Below are positions 8,353 to 17,743 of a stretch of DNA of 64,000 bases, piece by piece (the first letter of the stretch is position 1; every line of letters starts with the position of its first letter). Source of the stretch: Thermohahella caldifontis (lineage in GTDB: Bacteria; Pseudomonadota; Gammaproteobacteria; Pseudomonadales; Oleiphilaceae); assembly GCF_041153465.1 (NCBI RefSeq), contig NZ_CP154858.1, positions 1,240,001-1,304,000 of the forward strand. Reading direction: 5' to 3'. The notes beneath the pieces were generated by a model, which saw only the letters and a list, made by a program, of their open reading frames with translations, was not told the origin of the DNA and ran no database searches. The position numbers and the translations under genes are program-made.

Positions 8353-9700
8353 TGTTGGGAGCAAATAAACTGTCCGGACTTGTAGCACGTGATTTGTCCG
8401 GTTTCATGATCACCAAGGAGGTGAGCCATGAGACGGACAGAACTGCTACAGGAGATCCGGAAAATGCGATTCGAAGAAGCCTATACGGGATGGACCGAGA
8501 AACGGCTGACCCAGGAAGAGGCGGCGCGGCTGCTGGGGGTCTGTGAGCGGACCTTCCGGCGCTATATCGACCGCTACGAGGAGGAGGGCCTCGACGGCCT
8601 GATCGACAAGCGCCTGAGTCAGGTTTCCCACCGCAAGGCCCCGGTGGATGAGGTTCTACGCCTCGAGGCGCTCTACAAGGAGCGCTACGACGGCTGGAAC
8701 ATCAAACACTTCTACAGCTTCTACCGCGACCGTCACGGCGGCACACGCAGCTATACCTGGGTACGGAACACCTTGCAGAAGGCAGGCCTGGTCAAGAAGG
8801 CACCGGCTCGGGGTAAGCATCGTCGACGCCGCGAGCGGGCGCCCATGGTCGGCATGATGCTCCACCAGGATGGCTCCACCCACGAATGGGTTCCCGGCCA
8901 CCACTGGGATCTGATCATCACCTTCGATGACGCCACCTCTGAGCACTACTCCATGTTCTTCGTCGAGGAGGAAGGCACGGCTTCGAGCTTCCAGGCCATG
9001 CGAGAGGTCATCACCGATCACGGCCTTCCCTCGAGCCTCTATACCGACCGGGGCAGTCACTACTGGCACACCCCCAAGGCCGGCGGCAAGGTCGACAAGT
9101 CCAACCTCACCCAGTTCGGCAGGGCCATGGCCCAGCTCGGGGTCGAGATGATCCCCGCCTATTCCCCCGAGGCCCGGGGCCGCTGTGAGCGCCAGTTCGC
9201 CACCCATCAGGGACGCCTGCCCAAGGAACTTGCAGCCCAGGGCATTACCACCATGGCGGCGGCCAACCGCTACCTTCGGGAGCACTACCTGCCGGCCTTC
9301 AACCGGGAGTTCTGCGTCAAACCCGCCGTCGAGGGCAGCGCCTTCGTGCCTTTCATCGGCCCTGGACTGGACGACATCCTGTGTGAGCAGTACGAACGCA
9401 CCGTGAACAAGGACAACTGCGTCTCGTTCGAGGGACTCAAGCTGCAGATCCCTGCCGACCGCTATCGGCGCCATTACGTCAAGGCCAAGGTTCGGGTACA
9501 CCGTTATCCTGATCGCTCCCTGGCGATCTTCCACGGCCCCAGAAGACTGGCCAGTTACACCCCAGAAGGCCTGCCCTTCGACCCCCTCGAACCTATTGAT
9601 CAGGCACCGGCCAACGTCCGCTGCCAAGTCTGATCATCAGTGGACCCAAAGCGGACAGTTTATGTGCTACAAAACCGGACAGTTCTATTTGTTGCTAACA
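8353..9700 (+). mobile_element. Insertion sequence, ISNCY/IS1202-like, complete
   Basis: A 1348-bp element with one transposase gene. Its ends are imperfect inverted repeats beginning TGTT: the left end reads tgttgggagcaaat and the complement of the right end reads tgttagcaacaaat. Each end has two further copies of a tgtccg-type box (8371-8377 and 8395-8401 on the left; 9652-9658 and 9675-9681 in complement on the right) separated by a tgtagcac-type motif. These are probably transposase binding sites. A perfect 16-bp direct repeat flanks the element. Long duplications of this size are reported for parts of the IS1202-related group. I assign the family from the transposase character and duplication length, not from a database hit. 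Confidence 0.9.
8428..9633 (+). CDS. ISNCY/IS1202-like DDE transposase
   Basis: 401-residue transposase that catalyses cut-and-insert of the surrounding element. The N-terminus is a helix-turn-helix (LTQEEAARLLGVCERTFRRY, about residues 29-48) for end binding. The integrase-like catalytic core shows the acidic triad: an Asp in the HQDGSTHEW or DLIITFDDA segment, the Asp of LYTDRGSHY and the Glu of YSPEARGRCER. A very strong AAGGAGGTG ribosome site precedes the ATG. The frame is intact, so the enzyme may be functional. It is transcribed away from tssA. Confidence 0.92.
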   Translation: MRRTELLQEIRKMRFEEAYTGWTEKRLTQEEAARLLGVCERTFRRYIDRYEEEGLDGLIDKRLSQVSHRKAPVDEVLRLEALYKERYDGWNIKHFYSFYRDRHGGTRSYTWVRNTLQKAGLVKKAPARGKHRRRRERAPMVGMMLHQDGSTHEWVPGHHWDLIITFDDATSEHYSMFFVEEEGTASSFQAMREVITDHGLPSSLYTDRGSHYWHTPKAGGKVDKSNLTQFGRAMAQLGVEMIPAYSPEARGRCERQFATHQGRLPKELAAQGITTMAAANRYLREHYLPAFNREFCVKPAVEGSAFVPFIGPGLDDILCEQYERTVNKDNCVSFEGLKLQIPADRYRRHYVKAKVRVHRYPDRSLAIFHGPRRLASYTPEGLPFDPLEPIDQAPANVRCQV

Positions 9701-9716
9701 GCCCCGACGCCACGGG
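9701..9716. repeat. Target-site duplication, right copy (16 bp)
   Basis: Identical to the sequence at 8337-8352. Removing the element and one copy would restore a short spacer between tssA and the downstream metallo-beta-lactamase gene. Confidence 0.9.
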
Positions 9717-9741
9717 ATGCCGTACGGGTCACACTCGCGGC

Positions 9742-11106
9742 TCAGATCTCGTATTGATCGCCCAGCTCGGGAACATCCGCCGGCCAGCCCAGCTCATCCT
9801 GAATGCGAAGCCGCAACGCGTCGGCGGATTCGGGCTCACCATGCGTGACCCACACCTGCTTGGGCGGCGCGGGCATGCCGCGCATCCAACCGATCAGTTC
9901 CGGCGCATCGGCATGAGCCGAAAGCACATCCAGACAGGCCACCCGCGACCTAACCGGAACATAGTTGCCAAAAATCTTGATCCGGTCCGCACCTGAGACC
10001 AGCAGGGATCCCCGGGTGCCGGGTGCCTGATAACCGGCAAAGAGAACCGTATTGCGGTGATCCGGCAACATGCGCTGCAAATGGTGAAGCACCCGGCCAC
10101 CTGTCGCCATGCCGCTGGCCGAGATAATGACGGCAGGATAGCGCAGGTGGTTGAGCGCCTTGGACTCATCCACGGTACGGGCATAGTGCGTATCGGCATG
10201 AATCGCCGCCGCCACTTTCGCTGACAGGCGAATACCGGCATTGGCCTTGCCGAGATAGGCCGACGAAGCCCGTATGGCCATCGGACTGTCCAGATAGATG
10301 GGAATGCGCGGTATCCGGTGTGTTCGCATCAGCTCATGCAGCACATACATGATCGCCTGGGCACGCCCCACTGCGAACGCAGGCACCAGCATCTGCCCGC
10401 CCCGGGAAAGGGTATCCAGCACAAGCTGGCCAACTTCATCGAAAACATCGACCTGGGGATGCACACGGTTGCCGTAGGTGGACTCCACCACCAGATAGTC
10501 GCACGCCGGTGGCGACTCAGGTGCCTTCATGATCAGGTCATTGGGGCGCCCCACATCACCGGAAAACAGCACACGCCGGCCAGCGGCATTCACCAGCACG
10601 GAACTCGCCCCGAGAATATGGCCGGCCCGGGACAGTTCCGCCGAAATATCCCCGGCAACACGCACCGACTTGTGAAACGGAACGGGACGAAACTGCTCCA
10701 GACATCTCAGCGCATCCTGCTCGGTATACAACGGCAAGGCCGGATGATGCTTCGTCAAACCATGACGATTCCGGAATTCCGCTTCTTCTTCCTGCAAATG
10801 CCCCGAATCCGGCAGAATGATTTTGGCAAGCTGATGCGTGCCTTCGCTGCAAAAAACTGGGCCGGCAAACCCCTGCCTGACCAGAGCGGGCAGGTAGCCA
10901 CTGTGATCCACATGGGCGTGCGTGAGCACCACCGCATCAATACCTGACGGCTCGACGGGAAACGGCTGCCAGTTGCGCTTGCGCAGGTTCTTGGTGCCCT
11001 GAAAGAGACCGCAATCCACCAAAACGCGCGCAGCGCCAGTGTCCACGAGGTAGCGTGAACCGGTGACGGTTTGGGTGGCGCCGAGAAAATGCAACTGACA
11101 ATCCAT
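9742..11106 (-). CDS. Metallo-beta-lactamase / beta-CASP family nuclease-like protein
   Basis: 454-residue protein with the metallo-beta-lactamase fold and beta-CASP insertion found in RNA-processing enzymes such as CPSF73/Ysh1-like exonucleases. The metal-binding motif LTHAHVDHSGYLP lies near residue 61, LFSGDVGRPND near 178, and the beta-CASP region holds VVESTYGNR and VIISASGMATGGRV. A C-terminal RNA-metabolising MBL motif (VLSAHADAPELIGW) is also present. It probably hydrolyses RNA in the cytoplasm, but its natural substrate cannot be told from sequence. An AAGGAAT ribosome site precedes the ATG. It is divergent from the glycosyltransferase gene at 11291. Confidence 0.85.
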   Translation of the reverse strand: MDCQLHFLGATQTVTGSRYLVDTGAARVLVDCGLFQGTKNLRKRNWQPFPVEPSGIDAVVLTHAHVDHSGYLPALVRQGFAGPVFCSEGTHQLAKIILPDSGHLQEEEAEFRNRHGLTKHHPALPLYTEQDALRCLEQFRPVPFHKSVRVAGDISAELSRAGHILGASSVLVNAAGRRVLFSGDVGRPNDLIMKAPESPPACDYLVVESTYGNRVHPQVDVFDEVGQLVLDTLSRGGQMLVPAFAVGRAQAIMYVLHELMRTHRIPRIPIYLDSPMAIRASSAYLGKANAGIRLSAKVAAAIHADTHYARTVDESKALNHLRYPAVIISASGMATGGRVLHHLQRMLPDHRNTVLFAGYQAPGTRGSLLVSGADRIKIFGNYVPVRSRVACLDVLSAHADAPELIGWMRGMPAPPKQVWVTHGEPESADALRLRIQDELGWPADVPELGDQYEI

Positions 11107-11290
11107 GTTATTCCTTTACTTCAATGCCCAACAAAGGTAAAACCATAAAGACGACGTACCAATACTAGCCTGATTATCCAGAACTCAGTGATGAACACAA
11201 TTCAATTCGGAAAGAATTTGTCAGTTTGACTGCAACAGTGTACAGCGACCATCTATACTCAGCCCAACACCGCATCAGTGAAAAACGCAG

Positions 11291-12367
11291 ATGAACTCAC
11301 CTGATCCCGCAGTCTGGTTTCCCACTATCCGAGCCAATAGCGGTGTGGATGTGTTCACCCAACGACTGTGCAAGGAGCTCATTGCACGCGGCTACCGAGC
11401 TGAAATCACCTGGCTGCCACTACGGGCAGAGTATGCACCCTGGAGCGTTCCTGTTCCCCGGCCACCAGCCTGGGCCAATATTGTTCATGTCAATTCCTGG
11501 TTGCATCCGAGATTTCTACCCAAACACTTGCCTGTTATTTCAACAGTGCACTCCTGTGTGCATGATGACGCCCTGACACCTTACAAACGCCACGCGCAGC
11601 GGCTCTACCATACCTTGTGGATCAAACGCGTGGAAGCTGCCAACCTCTCCCGGGCCAACAAGGTAGTGGCGGTGAGCGAATACACGGCCACGCAGGCGCA
11701 AAAGGTGTTTGGCAAACACGACATCACAGTTATCTACAATGGTGTGGACACAGAATTGTTCCACCCTCTCGAACGCAGCGCGCCCAACACACCATTTCGC
11801 TTACTCTATGTCGGAAACTGGAATTACCTGAAGGGTGTCGACATGCTTGCACCAATTATGAAAGAGCTGGGAGAAGGTTTTGAGCTCTGGTACACAGCCG
11901 ACCGAAGCAATCGTCATGAAAGCTATTCTTTACCTTCAAATTGCCGGTGCCTGGGACGTTTGGCAGGCAATGATTTGATCCATGCTTACCAAAATGCAGA
12001 TGCGCTGATATTTCCCAGCAGAACTGAAGGCTTCGGGCTTGTAGCCGTCGAAGCCATGGCTTGCGGACTTCCTGTTATTGCGAGCCATACCTCGTCGCTA
12101 CCTGAAGTTGTCAGGCACGGCGAATCTGGGTGGTTATGTCCAGTGGACAACGTGGAAGCATTTTTATCTGCAATTCATGAGGCGACCAATGAATTAAAAA
12201 GATATAAGGCTATACGTGAGTCGGCCAGAGAGTCTGCACAACATAATTTCTCCATCAATATATCCGTCGACAATTGGATAAATCTTTATAACTGCACAGT
12301 CTCAAACACATCATTTTCCCAGCCTACTAATACCCCCAGGCCTGAATCTGAACTATTCCGGCAGTAA
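11291..12367 (+). CDS. Glycosyltransferase family 4 (GT-B fold)
   Basis: 358-residue retaining glycosyltransferase of the GT4 type. The N-terminal half holds the acceptor-binding domain (SGVDVFTQRLCKEL, VSEYTATQAQKVFG, VIYNGVDTELF). The C-terminal half has the nucleotide-sugar site FPSRTEGFGLVAVEAMACGLPVIAS near residue 240, including the EGFGLVAVE motif. No signal peptide or membrane segment is seen. It converges on the flippase gene, ending 25 bp before it. The sugar and acceptor are unknown; the neighbours suggest assembly of a cell-surface or pilin glycan. Codon use and local AT content are higher than in the T6SS genes. Confidence 0.88.
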   Translation: MNSPDPAVWFPTIRANSGVDVFTQRLCKELIARGYRAEITWLPLRAEYAPWSVPVPRPPAWANIVHVNSWLHPRFLPKHLPVISTVHSCVHDDALTPYKRHAQRLYHTLWIKRVEAANLSRANKVVAVSEYTATQAQKVFGKHDITVIYNGVDTELFHPLERSAPNTPFRLLYVGNWNYLKGVDMLAPIMKELGEGFELWYTADRSNRHESYSLPSNCRCLGRLAGNDLIHAYQNADALIFPSRTEGFGLVAVEAMACGLPVIASHTSSLPEVVRHGESGWLCPVDNVEAFLSAIHEATNELKRYKAIRESARESAQHNFSINISVDNWINLYNCTVSNTSFSQPTNTPRPESELFRQ

Positions 12368-12391
12368 CCTGGGTTACAAACCACCAACTGG

Positions 12392-13663
12392 TTACTCATT
12401 ATTCATCTTTGGGTAATTAATAATCACAGCGCACAAAGCAGTGACGGCAGTAAAGCCTTCACTACCATACATCGCCGCTACGGCCCCCTTGAGACCATGG
12501 CGGGGCACCAAAAATACTGTCAGCAGGATGCCTGATATCGCGGCAGTCAAATACATCATATAAAGTGATCGCCTTCTCCCATCCGCAATCAAAGAGGCTC
12601 CTGCCAAATTTCGCAATACTTGGACTGTGGGTAGAAACGCCAACATTGACAGCACACTGACAGCCTGCCCATACTCTTCTCCAAGTAGCAATTGAAGCAG
12701 TGGGGCCGAAAAAGAAATAACCCCACCTAATAGCAATGCGAACATAACAAGCATAGAACCGGTGCGGACAAGTTGCTCCTTGGGGGAAGCAGAAGAAAAA
12801 ACACGTGGCCACAGCGCCTCCTGAAGTGCGGCTAGCGGCAGAGATGCCATGTCTACCACCCTATGTGCGACATTCAAAGCGCCCGCAGCCGCAAAACCCG
12901 TATGCGCTATGACGGGTTTATTAAATTCTGCCTGCAACCTGTATGCAAGCGCCCCCATAACAAATGGCACCCCATCCTGAACAATCTTTCCGTACGTGGC
13001 AGAACCACTCGAATCGAATTTTTTGTCATCTTCGTCGTCGTACTTTCTGGCAATTAACCACCATAGAAGCATGACATAAAGCCAAGTGACACTTGCATAT
13101 GCAACCAGCCAGTCATCCGTCGCAGGCTTGGACACAGCCATCAGGATCAGAAGAATGCTGCAGCGTACTACAGGAAGGCCGGTAATTATTGCGCCAAAGC
13201 CATTCAGCTGATGTCGTGCCTGCTTGGATCTTGAGATGATTTCAATTAAAGAGACTGCGGCGACTTCTGCGCTCACAAAAATAGCGGTTGCCCAAAAACC
13301 TGAAACGCGAGGAAAAACCAGAAGAATAGTTCCCAATGCCGCAGCGGAAGCAACAATGCTCGCTATGGCCCATAAACGATTTGCTTTTTGAAGATAGTCA
13401 CTCAACAAATGTATAGACTTCGCACCATCTCTAAGAATCAGTGCCGCAAGCCCCAAACCAGCTAATGGTGTAAAAAAACTTGCAATCGCAAGTATTGACA
13501 CAAATATACCGTAGTTCTCAGGCCCCAGCCAACGGGCCAGCAACAGCACCAGAACAGCTTGGACAGCGGCGCGTAACAGCAGCCAGCCGAACAAACGAGT
13601 GCTCTGTCTGGCATAGTTCCCAGGTCGCCAAACTAACACTCTTTTCAATTTTACCTCCATCAT
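12392..13663 (-). CDS. Wzx-like oligosaccharide flippase (MOP superfamily)
   Basis: 423-residue polytopic membrane protein with about 12 hydrophobic segments. It starts with a GWLLLRAAVQAVLVLLLARWLGP-type first helix and then GLGLAALILRDGA, as in polysaccharide flippases. Such proteins move undecaprenyl-linked oligosaccharides across the inner membrane. It follows the GT4 gene at 13772-14953 on the same strand after a 108-bp gap. Start choice is uncertain: two tandem ATG codons open the frame, but a GGAGGT ribosome site lies just upstream of an in-frame TTG at 13648. The presence of a flippase implies that some glycan of this locus is built on a lipid carrier inside the cell. Confidence 0.85.
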   Translation of the reverse strand: MMEVKLKRVLVWRPGNYARQSTRLFGWLLLRAAVQAVLVLLLARWLGPENYGIFVSILAIASFFTPLAGLGLAALILRDGAKSIHLLSDYLQKANRLWAIASIVASAAALGTILLVFPRVSGFWATAIFVSAEVAAVSLIEIISRSKQARHQLNGFGAIITGLPVVRCSILLILMAVSKPATDDWLVAYASVTWLYVMLLWWLIARKYDDEDDKKFDSSGSATYGKIVQDGVPFVMGALAYRLQAEFNKPVIAHTGFAAAGALNVAHRVVDMASLPLAALQEALWPRVFSSASPKEQLVRTGSMLVMFALLLGGVISFSAPLLQLLLGEEYGQAVSVLSMLAFLPTVQVLRNLAGASLIADGRRRSLYMMYLTAAISGILLTVFLVPRHGLKGAVAAMYGSEGFTAVTALCAVIINYPKMNNE

Positions 13664-13771
13664 CCTGACCAGTAGTCGAGACAGACCGGAGCGCGGACGA
13701 CCATGACAATTTGTTCGAAAGGCACCAGAACACGCAGATATTATACAGGCCGGACCACGGCAATTTAAAAA

Positions 13772-14953
13772 CTAGCCAGCAGCCTTGTCCAGTATCTCTC
13801 TGTACTCAGCTGCAACAATGGACCAGTCGAAACGCCTGACAATCAAGTCTCGCTCTACCAGTGCCCGATGCCTCAAAGCTTCATACCGTCCAAAAGCTTC
13901 AATAACACCGCGCGCCAGCCCTTCAGGATCTGAAGGAGGCACAGTAACTACCGAACCCAGACCATCATAAACATCGCGACAAGTTGCGAGCTCCGAAACC
14001 ACAACCGGTGTTCCACATCCCAAAGCCTCCACCAACACCAGACCCAAGCCCTCGTTTACAAATGGCGCGACAAACAAATGCGAACCACGGTAAACATCTG
14101 GCAAATGAATCTGCGGAACTGCCCCTTCGAACAAGATGCTCCGGGAGACACCGAGCTGCTCTGCCAGGCGCTCAAGTGCTGCCTGGCATGGCCCAAACCC
14201 AACTATTTCAAGTTGAGCGGACGGTATTTTCTTGAGAATAGCAGGCAATGCTTTTATCAAGATATCAACACCTTTATTTTCAACAAGACGCCCGACAAAA
14301 AGCATTTTGAAAAACTGAGTGCTCGATACTCTGTTTTGAGACGGGACAAAGTGTTCAAGCAAATCCACGCCCATAGATCTTACGACGACAGGAGTTTTTC
14401 CCTGTGCAACATACGCTGCATGTCCTAACATTGCACGACTCATAACGGTCAATGTACTTGCACGGGAAACAACGAGTCTTTTTATCCACAAAAATAAAAA
14501 ACCGCGCAACGAATTTAAATCAGAACCATGAGAAGTCAGTACTAATGGTACTTTCCCACGCTTCCCGCAGCCCGAAAGGATAGCCACAAGCCCTTGAGGT
14601 ATTATCCAGTGCGCATGAACCACATCAGGTTTCCAAGTACGAATCTGCTTGCGCACGGCCCACCATTGCGCCAAGAAAAAAAAGGGCAACAAAAAGGCCT
14701 TAAACCATGATTTTTTCAGATTCCCTAAAATACCGCCATTATAAACAAGCTTTTCCAAGAATTCCGGCGCATACCTGAAACGATAAACTTGAACACCGTC
14801 TAAATCCTCCGTATCTTTTGCTCCCTTATCATGAGGACAGACGACCCTTACTTCGGCATCAAAAGCAAGACGGCGACATAATTCATGCACAAATCCAGGC
14901 TCATTATCATTACGCCACCGAGGATATGTGGATGCCAGAACAAGAATTTTCAA
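13772..14953 (-). CDS. Glycosyltransferase family 4
   Basis: 393-residue GT-B enzyme. It opens MKILVLASTYPRWRNDNEPGFV, the typical N-terminal strand and loop of GT4 enzymes, and has VHAHWIIPQGLVA and a TSHGSDLN segment. The C-terminal domain contains LLFVGRLVENKGVD-type and VAPFVNEGLGLVLVEALGCGTPVV motifs, which bind the nucleotide sugar. The frame begins with a TTG codon at 14953, 9 bp after the stop of the GT2 gene, suggesting coupled translation. It probably adds one sugar to the lipid-linked glycan of this locus. Local sequence is AT-rich. Confidence 0.88.
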   Translation of the reverse strand: MKILVLASTYPRWRNDNEPGFVHELCRRLAFDAEVRVVCPHDKGAKDTEDLDGVQVYRFRYAPEFLEKLVYNGGILGNLKKSWFKAFLLPFFFLAQWWAVRKQIRTWKPDVVHAHWIIPQGLVAILSGCGKRGKVPLVLTSHGSDLNSLRGFLFLWIKRLVVSRASTLTVMSRAMLGHAAYVAQGKTPVVVRSMGVDLLEHFVPSQNRVSSTQFFKMLFVGRLVENKGVDILIKALPAILKKIPSAQLEIVGFGPCQAALERLAEQLGVSRSILFEGAVPQIHLPDVYRGSHLFVAPFVNEGLGLVLVEALGCGTPVVVSELATCRDVYDGLGSVVTVPPSDPEGLARGVIEAFGRYEALRHRALVERDLIVRRFDWSIVAAEYREILDKAAG

Positions 14954-14962
14954 AACACCACT

Positions 14963-15823
14963 CTACCTATCGTCTTTCTTGTACATCAAAGCAGTAATCT
15001 GCTCCGAAACCAAACCCACCATGAATATGACTAGTGATGTTGTAAACATCAGCGCGCTCATGTTGGTGAAACGTCTGAACTCGAAGAATGTGTATCCATA
15101 ATAGGTCAACCCAATAAAGAAGGTGAGCAGCGAGACTGGCAAGAAAATCTTCAGAGGAGAGTATAGCGTACCAACTTTGAATATAATCAGCAGAAAGCGG
15201 ATACCATCACGTAATGGTTTAATATGGCTTTTACCTACCCTCTGCTGCGCAACAATCGGAACGTACGCGACAGAATATCCCGCACGAAAAAAGGCCATGG
15301 TGATCGTTGTCGGGTAGGAAAACCCATTGGGCAACAAATAGAGAAACTCCTTGAAAGGCTTTGCCCGAACAGCTCTGAAACCAGAAGTCAGATCCTTGAC
15401 CTCCTGCCCACTGACGCCGCTCGCCAGCCAGTTGTAGAATCCATTGGCAAGCCTTCTGCCAAAACTTGCCTGAGACTCTGCAGAACGGGCACCAACCACC
15501 ATGTCATAGCCTTCGTCCAGCTTTTTCAGCAAGCGCGGAATATCGTCCGGATTATGTTGTCCATCCGCATCCATGCAGACGATGACCTCTCCGCTTGCTG
15601 CCCGGACGCCTGTCTTGATTGCAGCGCCATTGCCTTTTGAATACGGATGGCGAACGACACGTGCTCCAGCCTGCTCTGCGACACGCGCGGTTTCATCGCT
15701 GGAACCGTCGTCCACCACAAGAACTTCTCCAAAGCCTGACTGAACCAGAGAGGTCACAACCTTCCCAATGGACACCATCTCATTCTTGGCCGGGATAACT
15801 ATGGAAACCTCACCGTTATTCAT
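14963..15823 (-). CDS. GT2 polyprenyl-phosphate glycosyltransferase (DPM1/GtrB-like)
   Basis: 286-residue GT-A enzyme with two C-terminal membrane helices (about residues 220-280), the architecture of GtrB/ArnC/DPM1-type synthases that make polyprenyl-phosphate sugars. Donor-site motifs are LVVDDGSSDETA near residue 34 and VCMDADGQHNPDD near residue 81, giving the metal-binding DXD. Its start overlaps the stop of the GT-C-like gene by 8 bp (ATGAATAA), so the two are translated together. A pairing of polyprenyl-phosphate-sugar synthase and GT-C transferase is a standard way to deliver a sugar on the outer face of the inner membrane. Confidence 0.87.
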   Translation of the reverse strand: MNNGEVSIVIPAKNEMVSIGKVVTSLVQSGFGEVLVVDDGSSDETARVAEQAGARVVRHPYSKGNGAAIKTGVRAASGEVIVCMDADGQHNPDDIPRLLKKLDEGYDMVVGARSAESQASFGRRLANGFYNWLASGVSGQEVKDLTSGFRAVRAKPFKEFLYLLPNGFSYPTTITMAFFRAGYSVAYVPIVAQQRVGKSHIKPLRDGIRFLLIIFKVGTLYSPLKIFLPVSLLTFFIGLTYYGYTFFEFRRFTNMSALMFTTSLVIFMVGLVSEQITALMYKKDDR

Positions 15824-17675
15824 ATTTTTTTACCAGCCTCAAGTACAGATCATTTCCCTGCAACCGTATCAGCGACTTGGCGCCTCGCTGCCTGATCTCT
15901 TTCATGATTTGACGTGCTCCCATTGTGTCACCTGCCTCATCACGCAACGCAGCCTCAAACACCAAAAATTCAAGTGACTTGTCATTGTCGGGAATACTAG
16001 CCGAAATACCAATTGCTTTATCTTTCAAGCCTTGCAGGAAGTATGCATACGCCTGCAGTTGGCGCAAGGAAACACGAACCCGATCATACGCATCATTTTC
16101 CAAAATTGCCTGTATCGTATCATTGATAACCGGCCAGCCAATCCTGTCACACTGCCCGTTGGCCTTGATATTGATAAGGTCTCCGATCGTATCTGTCGAT
16201 TGATCAAAACGCCTAATGCCAAGTTGATTCCGATCAAAATCTGACAATCTCACTGCAGGTCCCGGTATCAGACAACTCAGAAGCTGAATCTGAACAATAA
16301 CTCCGGGTGATACAAGCTCCGGTTCCTTGTGCCGCATGTTATCCAGCACGAGGTAGGCAGACAGATAATCCCCTTGTCGCGCATAGTATGATGACATATT
16401 CTGATAAGCGCGGAGAGAGTGAGGCCTCTTGAACAGTGAGTCGGAGGCCATCTTGAGATCAGAACCCCAGCTCACTGACTCAACATAGCTCACCCACCCC
16501 CAATAAACACCGACCAGGCACAATATACCTGCACCAATACGCCGGTCAACCTGCATGCCAGCCAACAACACTTGAGCGCTCCCCACAACGAACCCAAAGA
16601 TCAGGCCCACTGACGGAATATAATTTCGATGCTCGAAGTATATCTCCAGCGGGAGTATTGTTGACTCCAGCAGGTGGCCTGCCACAAACCATAACCACCC
16701 GAAGGCAAACCATCTCAGCCTGGCGTGACCAAGAAACCGAAGAGACGCAAAGGTGATCAACAACAACGCAAGCAAAGGGAGGTATTGAGCAAAAGAAGAT
16801 TCCTCACAATACAAAATAGGGTAACCGTCATTAAACAAGGAAAAATCGCGCAAACCGGGAAGTATTATCTTGCGGACATAATCAAACATAACGACGGGCT
16901 CTGTAATCAGCCGATCACAGAGGTTAAATGAGCGTATGGCGTAGCCCACCAACTCCCCTCTTGCCACAAGGTATATCATCAACCCCAAAAAGCCAGCTAC
17001 ACCACCTGCCACATACCACCTTGCCCAAAATGAATCCTGCCAGCCCGGGCTTTTTCGTATGAAAAGGTAGGTCACCCCTATCAAGGGCAATACGGTAACT
17101 GTTGACTCTTTGGCAAATATTCCGATCAATACCATAACGGCCGACAGCACCAGAAAGACCAATCCTTGCCTGATATTTCGGCCTCGGCTGCCCGAAAGGA
17201 CAAACAGATACACAGACGCAAGGGAAAAGGTGCCGGCAAGCAGCGTCATGCGCTGGACAATATACTGCACTGCATTCACATGAATGGGATTGATACTCCA
17301 TAGCACAGCGAGTATTACAGCAAACCCGTACACACCAGAACCAAAGGTTCTGTCTGCTTCCAGAAGCCTGCGGAATAACAGAAAAGCCAGTACAGCGTTA
17401 ACAAGATGAATAATGTAGTTTACAAAACGGAAGTATTCGGGATGATCCGGCCATGCTCCTGCTTGCAAACCAAAAGACAGATACGCCAACGAGCGACCAC
17501 TCCCCCCAGACGGCGCACTCAGAATATACTGGAGCAACCCGGACGCGCCTTCATTGATCGCCTCGAGCCCGGAAAGATTGGGAAAGTCATCAAGGAAAAA
17601 TCCACCATACAGCCCGGGAATGTAAGGAAAAACAGACAAAAGAAGCAGCATCCCGAGCAGGGCAGATCTTCTCAC
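15816..17675 (-). CDS. GT-C-like membrane glycosyltransferase with TPR-like C-terminus, candidate pilin glycosyltransferase
   Basis: 619 residues with a multi-helix membrane half and a soluble C-terminal half. The first periplasmic loop has GGFFLDDFPNL; an acidic pair there is typical of GT-C catalytic sites. A later EHRNYIPSVGL motif resembles that of TMTC-like O-glycosyltransferases. The C-terminal ~200 residues look TPR-like (RAYQNMSSYYARQGDYLSAYLVL). The start codon is GTG with GGAG 8 bp upstream. The gene follows pilA past a terminator hairpin, the position taken by pilin glycosyltransferases tfpO/tfpW in Pseudomonas. Role as pilin transferase is inferred; a Wzy-like or unrelated TPR membrane protein is the alternative. 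Confidence 0.65.
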   Translation of the reverse strand: MRRSALLGMLLLLSVFPYIPGLYGGFFLDDFPNLSGLEAINEGASGLLQYILSAPSGGSGRSLAYLSFGLQAGAWPDHPEYFRFVNYIIHLVNAVLAFLLFRRLLEADRTFGSGVYGFAVILAVLWSINPIHVNAVQYIVQRMTLLAGTFSLASVYLFVLSGSRGRNIRQGLVFLVLSAVMVLIGIFAKESTVTVLPLIGVTYLFIRKSPGWQDSFWARWYVAGGVAGFLGLMIYLVARGELVGYAIRSFNLCDRLITEPVVMFDYVRKIILPGLRDFSLFNDGYPILYCEESSFAQYLPLLALLLITFASLRFLGHARLRWFAFGWLWFVAGHLLESTILPLEIYFEHRNYIPSVGLIFGFVVGSAQVLLAGMQVDRRIGAGILCLVGVYWGWVSYVESVSWGSDLKMASDSLFKRPHSLRAYQNMSSYYARQGDYLSAYLVLDNMRHKEPELVSPGVIVQIQLLSCLIPGPAVRLSDFDRNQLGIRRFDQSTDTIGDLINIKANGQCDRIGWPVINDTIQAILENDAYDRVRVSLRQLQAYAYFLQGLKDKAIGISASIPDNDKSLEFLVFEAALRDEAGDTMGARQIMKEIRQRGAKSLIRLQGNDLYLRLVKKYE

Positions 17676-17690
17676 TTACAATTCTCCACT

Positions 17691-17721
17691 ACAAAAAGAC
17701 GCCCCTCAGGCGGGGCGTCTT
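17691..17721 (-). terminator. Rho-independent terminator downstream of pilA
   Basis: A perfect 10-bp stem, aagacgcccc (17696-17705) with ggggcgtctt (17712-17721), has a 6-nt loop. On the minus strand it is followed by a T-run. It lies 23 bp after the pilA stop and 20 bp before the GT-C gene start. Strong pilin expression would thus be separated from lower, read-through expression of the modification genes. Confidence 0.88.
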
Positions 17722-17743
17722 GAACAAATCCAAATCAAAGAAC

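Noticed and set aside
8656..9627. A 323-codon minus-strand open frame inside the insertion sequence
   Set aside because: It is opposite the transposase, whose HTH and acidic motifs are clear, and has no features of its own.
11226..11259. TTGACT and TATACT as a promoter for the GT4 gene at 11291
   Set aside because: The spacing is 22 bp, too long for a sigma-70 promoter.
12360..12395. Inverted repeat agtaacc/ggttact between the GT4 and flippase genes as a terminator
   Set aside because: Arms of 7 bp with an 18-bp gap and no T-tract are too weak to call.
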